DNA of 49,064 nt from a virus. The position numbers were made by a program, and so were the translations under genes. The notes under the pieces were generated by a model. The model was not told the DNA's origin. It did not search any database and was given only the letters and a program-made list of their open reading frames with translations. This document shows, piece by piece, positions 21,511-29,199 of this stretch (its first letter is position 1; each line of letters opens with the position of its first letter). The stretch is from positions 1 through 49,064 of IMG/VR virus record IMGVR_UViG_3300005563_000010, one strand, 5' to 3'.

Positions 21511-21537
21511 GCCCCAAACCCCCGGACGGAGATTAAC

Positions 21538-21861
21538 ATGGCAAAAGGTTCGTACGGAGAGATTGTCGCTCTCCTTGAATACTTCGACAAAAAGAACGTC
21601 CCTGTGAAACCAGCTAAGCGCTTTGGCAAGGGACAGAAACAGAAGAAATTTGATCTAGTTGAGCTACTTCGGCAGAAGAAAGAAGAGACTGAAATGCTGG
21701 AGAAGTTCCTAGAGGAACAGGCTAAACTGAAGAAGAAGGACGACAAGAAACCAGAGAGTAAAGGACCACAGCTTAAACACATCGAGTGGTTCATCATTGG
21801 TATTCTTAGTTATCCCTTCGTTGGTCATCTTTACCAAGCAATGTTGGTGGTGCCGAAATGA
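21538..21861 (+). CDS. Basic protein with C-terminal membrane segment
   Basis: 107 aa from ATG 21538 after CGGAG. A Lys/Glu-rich helical body (to about residue 78) precedes a hydrophobic C-terminal segment (WFIIGILSYPFVGHLYQAML). A tail-anchored membrane protein of unknown role. It overlaps the next gene (ATGA). Confidence 0.7.
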   Translation: MAKGSYGEIVALLEYFDKKNVPVKPAKRFGKGQKQKKFDLVELLRQKKEETEMLEKFLEEQAKLKKKDDKKPESKGPQLKHIEWFIIGILSYPFVGHLYQAMLVVPK

Positions 21862-22046
21862 AGTTAGAATTCAAAACTGACGTCCAAACTCTCTGTGAAC
21901 TCGTAATTGAATACTGTGAAAACGGTAACGCAGCCGGAGAGTATGACGGCAACGATCCTCGACTTCAAAGCATGGCTGAAGATACTCTGAAAAATCTAGC
22001 ATTCAAGGTTAAACAAGCCGAAGAAATGCGTATCTGGAACCTGTAA
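21858..22046 (+). CDS. 62-aa acidic protein
   Basis: ATG 21858 overlaps the previous stop (ATGA). Helical and acidic, MKLEFKTDVQTLCELVIEYC. Unknown; ends one base before the phosphatase start. Confidence 0.65.
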   Translation: MKLEFKTDVQTLCELVIEYCENGNAAGEYDGNDPRLQSMAEDTLKNLAFKVKQAEEMRIWNL

Positions 22047-22047
22047 T

Positions 22048-22773
22048 ATGAAATACTACGCAATAGCTGATCTACACGGTCGGTATGATCTGTTGTTGGA
22101 GGCTATCAACAAAATCTACGATCACGCTGGCAAAGACGACTACAAGATTATTACTCTCGGTGACTACATTGACCGTGGCCCCAAGAGTATGCAGACCATC
22201 GAACATCTCATGGGACGTACAGGGGATTCTGTGTGTCTTCAAGGAAACCATGAGGCTATGATGGTTGAGACAATAACTACGCCTTTGATGCCCGGTTGGT
22301 GGGTGGGTAATGGTGGAGACGCAACTCTACAGTCTTATGGCTGGGGCGGCGCACCTTATTCCATCCATGCATACGATGTCGTGCCTAAAGCTCACATCGA
22401 ATGGATGAAAAACCTTCCTCTATACTTTGAGACAGAGAAACAAGTATTCGTCCACGCAGGCATCCCACAGGACAATATGAACCTTCCCCCAAATTCTAAA
22501 TTCTCTCACAAAGAGAAACACTTGCGGGAACAAATGATTTGGATGTTGTATGACAAACGTACCGCAGGTGGCTGGAAAGGCAAACACGTCGTCCACGGAC
22601 ACCACCAATTCGAAGATGGTCCTCACGTCTGGCATGGGCCTAAGGGCGGGAGAACTGACCTTGACTGTTATGCGTGGCGGACCGGGCGTCTCGTTGTGGG
22701 CGTCTTCGATGACACCCAAGGACATGCAATCGACTACATAGAAATCAAGGACGGAACTTTCGGCGTTGCCTAA
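22048..22773 (+). CDS. Calcineurin-like metallophosphoesterase (Ser/Thr phosphatase type)
   Basis: 241 aa, close in size to the lambda protein phosphatase (221 aa). All metal-binding motifs are present: DLHG (8-11), GDYIDRG (38-44), GNHE (66-69), HAG (136-138) and VHGHH (182-186). The family removes phosphate from proteins or cyclic/diadenosine nucleotides using a dinuclear metal centre; GDxxDRG and GNHE in this spacing are the PPP signature. The substrate in infection is unknown. Its end overlaps the exonuclease start. Confidence 0.93.
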   Translation: MKYYAIADLHGRYDLLLEAINKIYDHAGKDDYKIITLGDYIDRGPKSMQTIEHLMGRTGDSVCLQGNHEAMMVETITTPLMPGWWVGNGGDATLQSYGWGGAPYSIHAYDVVPKAHIEWMKNLPLYFETEKQVFVHAGIPQDNMNLPPNSKFSHKEKHLREQMIWMLYDKRTAGGWKGKHVVHGHHQFEDGPHVWHGPKGGRTDLDCYAWRTGRLVVGVFDDTQGHAIDYIEIKDGTFGVA

Positions 22774-23614
22774 CATAAATACCCTCATACCTGACATCTA
22801 CTCACTCGTTGGAGGCGAAGATGGTATCACCGATTTTCTCGCATCCAATATGGGTGCTGACATTGCAAGCGCTGTCCAGACTTCCCTCAGAAAGCAACCA
22901 CGGCGTGGTCTACGTCTGTCCGCCCTCGGACCGAAGTGTCCATGCCAGTTGTGGTATTCAGTCAATCGACCAGAGCTTGCCGAACCCCTTCCTCCACATG
23001 CAAAGATTAAGTTCACCTTCGGGCACATAATCGAGCATATGATAATCGGTCTTGCTAAAGCTGCGGGACATGAAGTCACAGGAGAGCAAGATGAACTCAC
23101 TCTTGACGGCGTGGTTGGGCACAGGGATTGTGTCATTGACGGTTGTATCGTTGATGTCAAATCTGCTGCTTCCCGTAGCTTTCTCAAGTTTCGTGACAAG
23201 ACGATCTCTCAGGATGATCCTTTTGGGTATTTGGATCAGCTCGACGGGTACACTGTGGCCTCTCTGGATGACCCATTGGTACGCATTAAAGACCGCGCTT
23301 ACCTTCTCGCAGTAGATAAACAACTAGGACATCTCGCATTATATGAACACAAAATTAGATCGAACTCAATTAGAAGTAGAATTGAATTGTACAAAGAGTA
23401 TGTTGGAAGACCTAGCCCACCTGATTGCAATTGCGGAACGGTTGCGGATGGGAAGTCCGGCAATCAGAAGCTCGACGTGCGAGCATCTTATTCAGCTTAC
23501 AAACATTGCTGCTTCCCAAATCTTAGAACTTTCCTCTATGCAAATGGACCTGCCTACCTTACAAGAGTAGTTAGAGTTCCTGACGTACCAGAGTTGACAA
23601 AGACATTACATTAG
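22766..23614 (+). CDS. PD-(D/E)XK exonuclease (RecB/Cas4-like)
   Basis: 282 aa with TTG start overlapping the phosphatase. Nuclease signature: GHIIEH (86-91), RDCVIDG (D121), VDVKSA (D130, K132) and a QxxxY motif (Q158, Y162). Cysteines CPC (58-60) and a C-terminal set (DCNC, HCC) are placed as in Cas4-type Fe-S nucleases, so an iron-sulfur cluster is possible. Likely roles are host DNA degradation and recombination, as with T7 gp6. Confidence 0.85.
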   Translation: MPNINTLIPDIYSLVGGEDGITDFLASNMGADIASAVQTSLRKQPRRGLRLSALGPKCPCQLWYSVNRPELAEPLPPHAKIKFTFGHIIEHMIIGLAKAAGHEVTGEQDELTLDGVVGHRDCVIDGCIVDVKSAASRSFLKFRDKTISQDDPFGYLDQLDGYTVASLDDPLVRIKDRAYLLAVDKQLGHLALYEHKIRSNSIRSRIELYKEYVGRPSPPDCNCGTVADGKSGNQKLDVRASYSAYKHCCFPNLRTFLYANGPAYLTRVVRVPDVPELTKTLH

Positions 23615-23622
23615 AGTATATT

Positions 23623-23841
23623 ATGGATATAGCCGAAATTGGTGCTGAGTATACATTTATATTTAATCGTTTAAAGAAGCTTAATAAAGCTATCGAAAAC
23701 ATTGTTAAACAAAACACTCAATTGAAAGAAGCCAATCGAAAGCTTCGTGAAGAACACGGTACTTGGGAAAACCGCGAAGCTGCCAGAGAACGTCTATTAG
23801 ATAGTTTAAATGACAAGATTGAAAAGCTAGAAAATGTTTGA
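23623..23841 (+). CDS. Coiled-coil small protein
   Basis: 72 aa, almost wholly helical with heptad leucines and charged residues (FNRLKKLNKAIENIVKQNTQ). The ribosome site is weak. Overlaps the next gene by 8 bp. Unknown. Confidence 0.6.
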   Translation: MDIAEIGAEYTFIFNRLKKLNKAIENIVKQNTQLKEANRKLREEHGTWENREAARERLLDSLNDKIEKLENV

Positions 23842-23998
23842 GAAATACCAGAAGAATGCATGGAGGTTTATTTGGACCCAGCGCAGAGACGAATTAGTAA
23901 AGGCGTGTGCTCGCTACCCGACGTCTGACAGGTACGCCGCCCGCAAGGCAGAGCTAGACGAATTGAATAAAAAGCTTGAAGAACTCGACGCGGAGTAG
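23834..23998 (+). CDS. 54-aa helical protein
   Basis: ATG 23834 overlaps the previous stop. Charged helical protein, MFEKYQKNAWRFIWTQRRDE. Contains CTGACAGGT at 23925-23933. Overlapped at its end by the endonuclease VII start. Confidence 0.55.
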   Translation: MFEKYQKNAWRFIWTQRRDELVKACARYPTSDRYAARKAELDELNKKLEELDAE

Positions 23999-24353
23999 AC
24001 ACCTTCTCCGTAAGTACGGCATTACGGAGCAGCAATATGATCAGCTTTATGACCAACAAAAAGGATGCTGCGCTGTTTGTCAACGCCATTCTTCGATGTT
24101 TCGAAATCGACTTTCAATCGATCACGATCACTACTCCGGGCACGTCCGTGGATTGCTGTGTATCCATTGTAACCGATATATCGTCGGAAGACACCGTAAA
24201 GATGCTGGGGCAGATTTACTTAGACGAGCTTACGAATACCTTATAGCTGAGTATCCCGGCTGGATAGTACCACCTAAACCCAAGACTAAGAGAAAACGAC
24301 ATGGCAAGAAATTACGGACTAAACGACAACCAAGAACCTCTGTGGTACACTGA
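23976..24353 (+). CDS. Endonuclease VII-like Holliday-junction resolvase
   Basis: 125 aa, TTG start. His-Me finger nuclease with paired zinc ligands C32-x2-C35 and C62-x2-C65 around the catalytic DHDH-x2-G-x2-RGLLC block (49-62) and a trailing N66. This is the recombination endonuclease VII signature; it resolves branched replication intermediates before packaging. The C-terminus is very basic (KPKTKRKRHGKKLRTKRQPR). T4 endo VII is 157 aa, so the C-terminal dimer domain seems reduced. Confidence 0.9.
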   Translation: MKNSTRSRHLLRKYGITEQQYDQLYDQQKGCCAVCQRHSSMFRNRLSIDHDHYSGHVRGLLCIHCNRYIVGRHRKDAGADLLRRAYEYLIAEYPGWIVPPKPKTKRKRHGKKLRTKRQPRTSVVH

Positions 24354-24477
24354 TGAAGACTACAACGACATGAAGACTGCCATGTACTGGGCAGGGGCTG
24401 CTGCGGGAGTCATCGGAACACTAGTAGTCGAGACTGCTTTCGGTATCGCCTACGCATGGACACATGGGTGGTTTTAA
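24301..24477 (+). CDS. 58-aa membrane protein
   Basis: ATG 24301 after AAGAG, overlapping endonuclease VII by 53 bp. An acidic N-terminus is followed by a membrane helix (about 29-51, WAGAAAGVIGTLVVETAFGI). The stop overlaps the next start (TAATG). Confidence 0.6.
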   Translation: MARNYGLNDNQEPLWYTDEDYNDMKTAMYWAGAAAGVIGTLVVETAFGIAYAWTHGWF

Positions 24478-24629
24478 TGGAAGAAGAATGGACTTGGAAA
24501 GGAACCTTGAAAAAGGTTAAGTTTTACAACGGAGGGGGTTGGCATGTTTGGACCTTCTACTACTTTCTAGGTATTCCTGTTGGCATGGGTGGTCCAAACG
24601 GTTCTAAGAAAGAAGAATTCGCTGACTGA
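24477..24629 (+). CDS. 50-aa aromatic-rich protein
   Basis: ATG 24477 overlaps the previous stop. MEEEWTWKGTLKKVKFYNGG then GWHVWTFYYFLGIPVGMGGP. Rich in Trp, Tyr and Gly. Unknown. Confidence 0.55.
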   Translation: MEEEWTWKGTLKKVKFYNGGGWHVWTFYYFLGIPVGMGGPNGSKKEEFAD

Positions 24630-24771
24630 CTACTCTGCTATTCTAGACTGTTATTCTATAACTGAACTTTTAGAACTAAACGATAAAACTGAAGAAGAAT
24701 TACTGATCTTTCTCGTAGAGGAAGGTTATATAGATTTACCTGACGTACAACCGTTGGACTTAGATGATTAA
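24580..24771 (+). CDS. Small acidic helical phage protein
   Basis: Up to 63 aa. The core TDYSAILDCYSITELLELND then KTEEELLIFLVEEGYIDLPD resembles a widespread small phage protein type whose function is unknown. The start is unclear: TTG 24580 gives 63 aa, while a CTG at 24622, overlapping the upstream stop, would begin just before the core. Confidence 0.55.
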   Translation: MAWVVQTVLRKKNSLTDYSAILDCYSITELLELNDKTEEELLIFLVEEGYIDLPDVQPLDLDD

Positions 24772-24940
24772 GAAGACTAAGCATCCCGCTAATCGCGGGG
24801 AACGTCTAGCCATCAAGGCTAAGCGTACCAAGAAGATTCACCCGAATGCTTCACCTGTATTCAAGTTGCTCCAAGAGAGGGAGTTACAAGATGCGTCAGC
24901 CCCGGAACATCGAGATTTACCTCAACGACAACACGATTAA
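24764..24940 (+). CDS. 58-aa basic protein
   Basis: ATG 24764 overlaps the previous gene by 8 bp. Lys/Arg-rich N-terminal half (MIKKTKHPANRGERLAIKAK). Possible nucleic-acid binding. Overlaps the next gene in another frame. Confidence 0.55.
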   Translation: MIKKTKHPANRGERLAIKAKRTKKIHPNASPVFKLLQERELQDASAPEHRDLPQRQHD

Positions 24941-25097
24941 AGACGCTATCTCTAGTCTGTTGTATACTCTCAATATCGTTCGAGACGACGAAGAAATCCT
25001 TTCTCTGTCTCTCGGTGAAGTCAACATGGACGGAGCACGTCCCATCCTATTCAACATCATCACTAACAGGGAGCCCGAAGTCATCGTCCATTCTTAA
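24891..25097 (+). CDS. 68-aa early protein
   Basis: ATG 24891 after GGGAG; a longer frame from 24846 is less likely. MRQPRNIEIYLNDNTIKDAI... Alpha/beta, acidic. Unknown. Confidence 0.6.
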   Translation: MRQPRNIEIYLNDNTIKDAISSLLYTLNIVRDDEEILSLSLGEVNMDGARPILFNIITNREPEVIVHS

Positions 25098-25164
25098 TTT
25101 CGATAACTCCAATTTTAATAACAATAAATTATTTAGGACATTTAGTCCCAATAAAGGAAAAAAC

Positions 25165-25359
25165 ATGAATGAACACACTACTGCGCCTATGGGCGAAACT
25201 GAAGTCACTGGTGTCATCTCTGACGTCAAGTATTACGTCACCGACGCCGACGGTAATCGTGTCGAAGTCCCCTTCGACCCCAGTAACGGTGAAACCTCAT
25301 CTGAGGAAACCACGGTCTACATCGCAGCAGATGAAGCAGACCACATCACCGTCCACTGA
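25165..25359 (+). CDS. 64-aa acidic protein
   Basis: ATG 25165 after AAGGAAA. Very acidic, Thr/Val-rich (GVISDVKYYVTDADGNRVEV). Unknown. It precedes the two-hairpin RNA. Confidence 0.65.
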   Translation: MNEHTTAPMGETEVTGVISDVKYYVTDADGNRVEVPFDPSNGETSSEETTVYIAADEADHITVH

Positions 25360-25375
25360 TACAATCAACGTCCAC

Positions 25376-25510
25376 GTACTGTAATTTACTCGGCGTTGCC
25401 ACGAAATCACCGTGTGTGGTTGGTTACAGTACTAAGAGGAAGAGTCGAGGAGCTAACACCACCCGAAAGGGCATAGGGTTGCTCCACTAAGCTCTTCCTC
25501 TTTTCTTTTG
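25376..25510 (+). ncRNA. Two-hairpin structured RNA with terminator-like tail
   Basis: Hairpin 1: GTACTGTAA (25376-25384) with TTACAGTAC (25424-25432), 9 bp perfect, enclosing CCAC/GTGG. Hairpin 2: AAGAGGAAGAG (25434-25444) with CTCTTCCTCTT (25492-25502), 11 bp perfect, enclosing GGAGC/GCTCC and CCC-GAAA-GGG. It ends in TTCTTTT and the next gene starts at 25519. This could be a terminator, a riboswitch-like leader or a small RNA. Confidence 0.65.
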
Positions 25511-25518
25511 AGGTTATT

Positions 25519-26343
25519 ATGTTAGATTGGCCAGAATATTTAGATATTCGACAAAGATACTTCGGTGAGAAACGTACCGAAGCAAGAACTAATTACCGTA
25601 AGTATAAAGAATTTCAAGAAAGAAAATCTATGAATTGTTTTGACTTTGACTGTAAAGGGTGTGATAAACCCCGTGATAAATCTACGGAAGCTAAATTGTC
25701 TATTAATGATTTTTATAAAGCCAAAGCTGCATTAGAAGCAGCTAATGTTCCAGAACCTTATTTTTATTTAGCACCTTTGCCTACGGCAGTGCCATGTGTG
25801 GAGTGTCCTCCACCGTGTACGGCAGCACCCAAATTTAAATGGGGCTGTAAAAAACAAGAAGGGAAAACCCCAATGCGTTACAATGAAAACAATGCTACCG
25901 CTATCGTCTCGACTGCCAAGACTGACGCTGCTGTCCAGCGTGATTACTTCATCGGTCGTCTGGAGAATGCTCGTTATCCCCAGTGTTCCAAGCTGGAGAA
26001 GCTGTTTAACCTTCACGTCGATAACACCCCGAAGACTTTCGCCGATGCAATCGCTGCCATCAAGGCTGGTGATTACACCATCGACAAGAATATTCAGAAG
26101 CGTTACGACGAGTTCAAGGACGAAGGCAAGCTGGACAATTGGTACTGGGGTTATCAGTACGGTATCGTCTGGAATGGTCCGAAGCCTGACTACAAGGGCT
26201 ACGAAGCTGCTCTGTATGATCTGGAAGCCCAGATGAACACTGCTCGTGACACGATTATGTCTGGTGATGCCGCTGCGATGAAGGCTGCGGTTGAGACGTT
26301 CGAAGCGTGGACTCCGACGGTGGCAACGACTACCGCTCAGTAA
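25519..26343 (+). CDS. 274-aa frame of two unlike halves; internal gene likely from 25873
   Basis: Residues 1-118 are Cys-rich (CFDFDCKGC, VPCVECPPPC) and use AT-ending codons. From Met119 (25873), preceded by AAGGGAAAA, codon choice switches to G/C-ending codons and the protein becomes a 156-aa soluble, Ala-rich, alpha-helical type ending TPTVATTTAQ. Either this is a real fusion, or two genes share one frame with the second starting internally. Last gene of the plus block, followed by the convergent terminator. No domain is recognised. Confidence 0.7.
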   Translation: MLDWPEYLDIRQRYFGEKRTEARTNYRKYKEFQERKSMNCFDFDCKGCDKPRDKSTEAKLSINDFYKAKAALEAANVPEPYFYLAPLPTAVPCVECPPPCTAAPKFKWGCKKQEGKTPMRYNENNATAIVSTAKTDAAVQRDYFIGRLENARYPQCSKLEKLFNLHVDNTPKTFADAIAAIKAGDYTIDKNIQKRYDEFKDEGKLDNWYWGYQYGIVWNGPKPDYKGYEAALYDLEAQMNTARDTIMSGDAAAMKAAVETFEAWTPTVATTTAQ

Positions 26344-26385
26344 GAATCAAGGTAAGCTGGCACAAGACTAGCACCTAACAAAACT

Positions 26386-26417
26386 AAAGCCCCTTCCTTA
26401 CGGAGGGGGCTTTTTTT
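26386..26417 (+). terminator. Convergent bidirectional terminator
   Basis: AAAGCCCCTTCC (26386-26397) pairs with GGAGGGGGCTTT (26402-26413), loop TTAC, then a T run on the plus strand; the minus strand also has T-rich sequence after the stem. It lies between the convergent ends of the early (26343) and late (26442) blocks. Confidence 0.85.
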
Positions 26418-26441
26418 GTGCCTAAATTCCTAGATTGGTAG

Positions 26442-26624
26442 CTAAATGTCGATGCCCAGACCGGTCGTCGGGTCTAATTCAGCACCTTCCAGAGCTTTAT
26501 CAGTATTTAATTCGTTAGGTGTTTTAATCATAGTATCATCGACATCCTCAGGTCTGATATACCACGGATGTGCAGCAGCTTGGAACTCGTCGTCAAAGAG
26601 ATGACCCATACCAGTACCGATCAT
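26442..26624 (-). CDS. Last late gene, small acidic protein
   Basis: 60 aa, MIGTGMGHLFDDEFQAAAHP..., acidic. ATG overlaps the stop of the upstream gene. Unknown. Confidence 0.6.
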   Translation of the reverse strand: MIGTGMGHLFDDEFQAAAHPWYIRPEDVDDTMIKTPNELNTDKALEGAELDPTTGLGIDI

Positions 26625-26866
26625 GTCTTATATCCTTTATGAGGAGGTTGACGTTTACGGTTAGCTCTACGCGAAGTCACCTTCGTAGGTACATGATCGA
26701 GACTACCAGTAGGATGATAACCGACATGGTCGAGTTCTTTCTTGTCACCTTTATGAACTAAGCCTTTCTTCATGGCTTTATATCGTGCACGTCCACGGGC
26801 TGCACGTCGTTTCTTCTGTTCTGGGGAAGACTCCCATTTATTCTCTTTGGCGTAGTTTCTAGCCAT
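26621..26866 (-). CDS. Small basic HNH-remnant-like protein
   Basis: 81 aa, strongly basic. The arrangement SSPEQKKRRAARGRARYKAM then KKELDHVGYHP and a late SRRANRKRQP recalls a widespread phage protein with HNH-like DH...NR spacing, but the Cys/His set of an active HNH nuclease is missing. DNA binding or a virion role is inferred. It follows the ejection-protein genes. Confidence 0.7.
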   Translation of the reverse strand: MARNYAKENKWESSPEQKKRRAARGRARYKAMKKGLVHKGDKKELDHVGYHPTGSLDHVPTKVTSRRANRKRQPPHKGYKT

Positions 26867-29196
26867 TACTGGTTAGTCCTTATTGGGGCTCCAATGGGTT
26901 GGTCTGACAGGTTTCCAGAGATAATACCACGTGTCTGGTATGGCTCTAGAGTAGGCCTAGGAGGCTCTACGGAGCCCGCTGGTGCGTTTAAAAACGAACC
27001 TAGGGAATAGTCAGGCTCTGGTGCGAAGCGGCTCACAGGGGCTTGTACGTCCTTGATTTTACCACCATTAGCTGTAATCAACGAGCGCATAATCTGAGCA
27101 GGGACTCCGTCAATCTCCTTCGTAGGAGTAAACCCGTTGTCACGGAGAACCTTGAAGAGATAAGCGTCTACGTTAGTCCCCTCGGTTTTAGCAATGTTAG
27201 CGATATTACGTAATCCACTGTTAAGGTTAGTAACTGCACGATATGGCAGGTTGACCATAGTTTCTTGCAGGCCATGTAACGGACTTCCATCTTTGTTAGT
27301 TAGTGTCAATTCTTTCTTTTCAGCATTCCAGCCTACACGGAAGTTACCTTGTGCAGCAGTCTCGTTGAGGTCACGGACATTACTTCCGAACTGGTCTGCG
27401 AACTCACCTTTACTCCAAGCAGAATACTTATTCCAGTCTGACTTATCACCTCTAGTCCAGATGGACTGGGTGACCTTTTGGTCAGTAAGATCGGCGAATG
27501 CTGAGCTTCTGCCCTTGACCATACCACCCTTGGCAGGATCGTAGTAGTCATCCATCAACTGGCTCATCGTACCTTTATTGACCTTAGGATCATAAAGATA
27601 GTTGACGACGTTCTTGATAGCTTGAGGGGAGGCAGTAGGTTCAGACAACGTCTGTCTAATTTCTATGAGGTTCTTGTAGGCTTGTCCGGGGACAGGATTT
27701 CCTGAGATATTACCAGCCTGCTTGAGTTCGTCCATACTTTGTTTAAATGAATATATCTGACCATCCGTTCCGTAGTATTTACCACCAGTCTGGGCTACGG
27801 CTTGTGCACTCTGTTGAGTCACAAGATCACTTAAGTCTTTATCCAAATTATTACCAAGGGCTTTACCCTGCAGCAGAGGAATAAAGTTAGGCATTAATTT
27901 ATTAATGACTGTGTAAGTCTGGACTGTAGCTCCAATAGTCGGAGAGTTAAGGACAGAGAACTGTTTGTTATTGACTATAGCAGTAGCTGCATTCTGGAGA
28001 TGATACGCAGGAGAGAATTGCTTATCAGCGATTAGCTCCCTAGTCTTATCAAACAATCCACCGATAGTCTTATCGACAATACCTTTAGTGGCATCAGGTC
28101 CTATAGCATCAGCAACTGATTTACCATACGTACCATCAGGTTTCTGAGGACGTACGGTCAATGCACGCATCGTTTGATTATAAGCTTGTACGTGAAGGGC
28201 GGCGTAACGCTCAGCTAAACCTTGATAAGCTTCATCATTAGCTTTCTCAGGATGCAAAGAAAGATCAGCCATCTTATCAGCGATATCTGCAGGAGACATG
28301 TCACCGTTGGTGTACTTCTGTGAATTATAGAAGTGTGTCGTAGCTGCAGTCAATGCAACACTGTTGGCGTAATCTGTCGCAGTCTTGAGTGTCCCAGTCT
28401 GGTCATTCTGGTTGGCTTCGAAGGCTGCTTTCTTGAGAGCGAGGCTACTTCTGATACCATTGTTATCAGCGAGATACTGGGCTACCTTTTGGTAGTTACC
28501 AGTCTTCTCAAATTCAGCTAAGACTTTGTCATTATCAGGGAAGCCACTCTCGACGATCTTGTTACGCCAGTAGTCGTGTTCCTTCGCAGCAGTCGTTCCT
28601 TGACGTGAAATGTCTTGGATGATGCTGTCGATGTAAGCATTAGCAGGAGTTACTCCTGTGATGTGACTAATTTGCTGGTCGATGTAGTCTCGGTATCCGG
28701 GGTAGGTGCTTCTAAGGTCTTTCGCGATGTCGCCCAGACGTTGATAATACGTGGTCTGACTAATCTTGTTGCCATCTAGTCCTGCTTGAATGACACCTGC
28801 TCTAGCGATGCCTTGGTTAATAGCGTTAGGAACATTAGCCTGAGTGTTAGCCATAAGGTCTACAGGAGCATTCGTAGGTCCTTCAGCACCATCAGCAGGA
28901 GCACCGGGATTACTTCCGGGTACCGCCGCTGCACCAGCACCATAGTTCTTAGTAGCTGTTAGAACGTTAGTGAAGTCTTGGCGTTCTTTATCTACTCTAT
29001 CGTAGACATCACTCTTAATGACACCTTTGACAGTACTGTCTGCGAGTTCTGCTACACCTTCGATACCTTGACCGATAGTTTTAAGAGCTATGCCGCCAGA
29101 CTCATCAGCTTTAGGCTGAGAAATACTATCCGAATACTTGAAGTAGTTCGGCATCTTGTCATCAGCTTTAGCTACCTCTGGATTGAAAATTGCCAC
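26866..29196 (-). CDS. Internal virion protein (DNA ejection)
   Basis: 776 aa. Position after tail-tube genes and next to the giant virion protein, Ala/Gln/Asn-rich helical composition and size fit podovirus internal core proteins (T7 gp15/gp16 roles) that leave the head to form the DNA conduit through the cell envelope. Starts MAIFNPEVAKADDKMPNYFK. A low-complexity Gly/Ala/Pro stretch lies near 87-110. DNA at 26953-26992 near its 3' end matches the dispersed repeat at 4325-4372. Family-level assignment is by context. Confidence 0.75.
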   Translation of the reverse strand: MAIFNPEVAKADDKMPNYFKYSDSISQPKADESGGIALKTIGQGIEGVAELADSTVKGVIKSDVYDRVDKERQDFTNVLTATKNYGAGAAAVPGSNPGAPADGAEGPTNAPVDLMANTQANVPNAINQGIARAGVIQAGLDGNKISQTTYYQRLGDIAKDLRSTYPGYRDYIDQQISHITGVTPANAYIDSIIQDISRQGTTAAKEHDYWRNKIVESGFPDNDKVLAEFEKTGNYQKVAQYLADNNGIRSSLALKKAAFEANQNDQTGTLKTATDYANSVALTAATTHFYNSQKYTNGDMSPADIADKMADLSLHPEKANDEAYQGLAERYAALHVQAYNQTMRALTVRPQKPDGTYGKSVADAIGPDATKGIVDKTIGGLFDKTRELIADKQFSPAYHLQNAATAIVNNKQFSVLNSPTIGATVQTYTVINKLMPNFIPLLQGKALGNNLDKDLSDLVTQQSAQAVAQTGGKYYGTDGQIYSFKQSMDELKQAGNISGNPVPGQAYKNLIEIRQTLSEPTASPQAIKNVVNYLYDPKVNKGTMSQLMDDYYDPAKGGMVKGRSSAFADLTDQKVTQSIWTRGDKSDWNKYSAWSKGEFADQFGSNVRDLNETAAQGNFRVGWNAEKKELTLTNKDGSPLHGLQETMVNLPYRAVTNLNSGLRNIANIAKTEGTNVDAYLFKVLRDNGFTPTKEIDGVPAQIMRSLITANGGKIKDVQAPVSRFAPEPDYSLGSFLNAPAGSVEPPRPTLEPYQTRGIISGNLSDQPIGAPIRTNQ

Positions 29197-29199
29197 GAA

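Larger units (their letters stand above)
19298..21537 (+). ncRNA. Large structured noncoding RNA locus, unidentified
   Basis: No credible gene in 2240 bp of an otherwise packed genome. Perfect stems are dense: GCTATC-TCCG-GATAGC (19874-19889, UNCG loop), GCC-GAAA-GGC (19845-19854, GNRA loop), AACGTACA/TGTACGTT (19966-19973 with 19991-19998), TGCAGT/ACTGCA near 20843-20859, ATTCATC/GATGAAT (21357-21363 with 21374-21380), GGAGT/ACTCC near 21424-21441. The stable tetraloops read correctly only on the plus strand. Six copies of one loop motif recur (separate entries). Size and phage context recall GOLLD and ROOL RNAs, but identity is not established; it may be one very long RNA or several. Neighbours on both sides are plus-strand genes. 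Confidence 0.8.

Noticed and set aside
20192-21540. The six conserved loops all begin ATG ACW AGC/AGG TCT, so they could be short peptides starting Met-Thr-Ser/Arg-Ser
   Set aside because: The reading frames end after about 8-42 codons with no shared sequence after the first four residues and no ribosome-binding sites, while the flanks pair in every copy. The ACT/ACA difference is synonymous, so a coding role is not fully excluded, but RNA structure explains more.
23343-23570. A 75-aa helical-looking frame inside the exonuclease gene
   Set aside because: The exonuclease C-terminus (Cys set and LRTFLYANGP) is clearly the real frame, and the alternative has no ribosome site.
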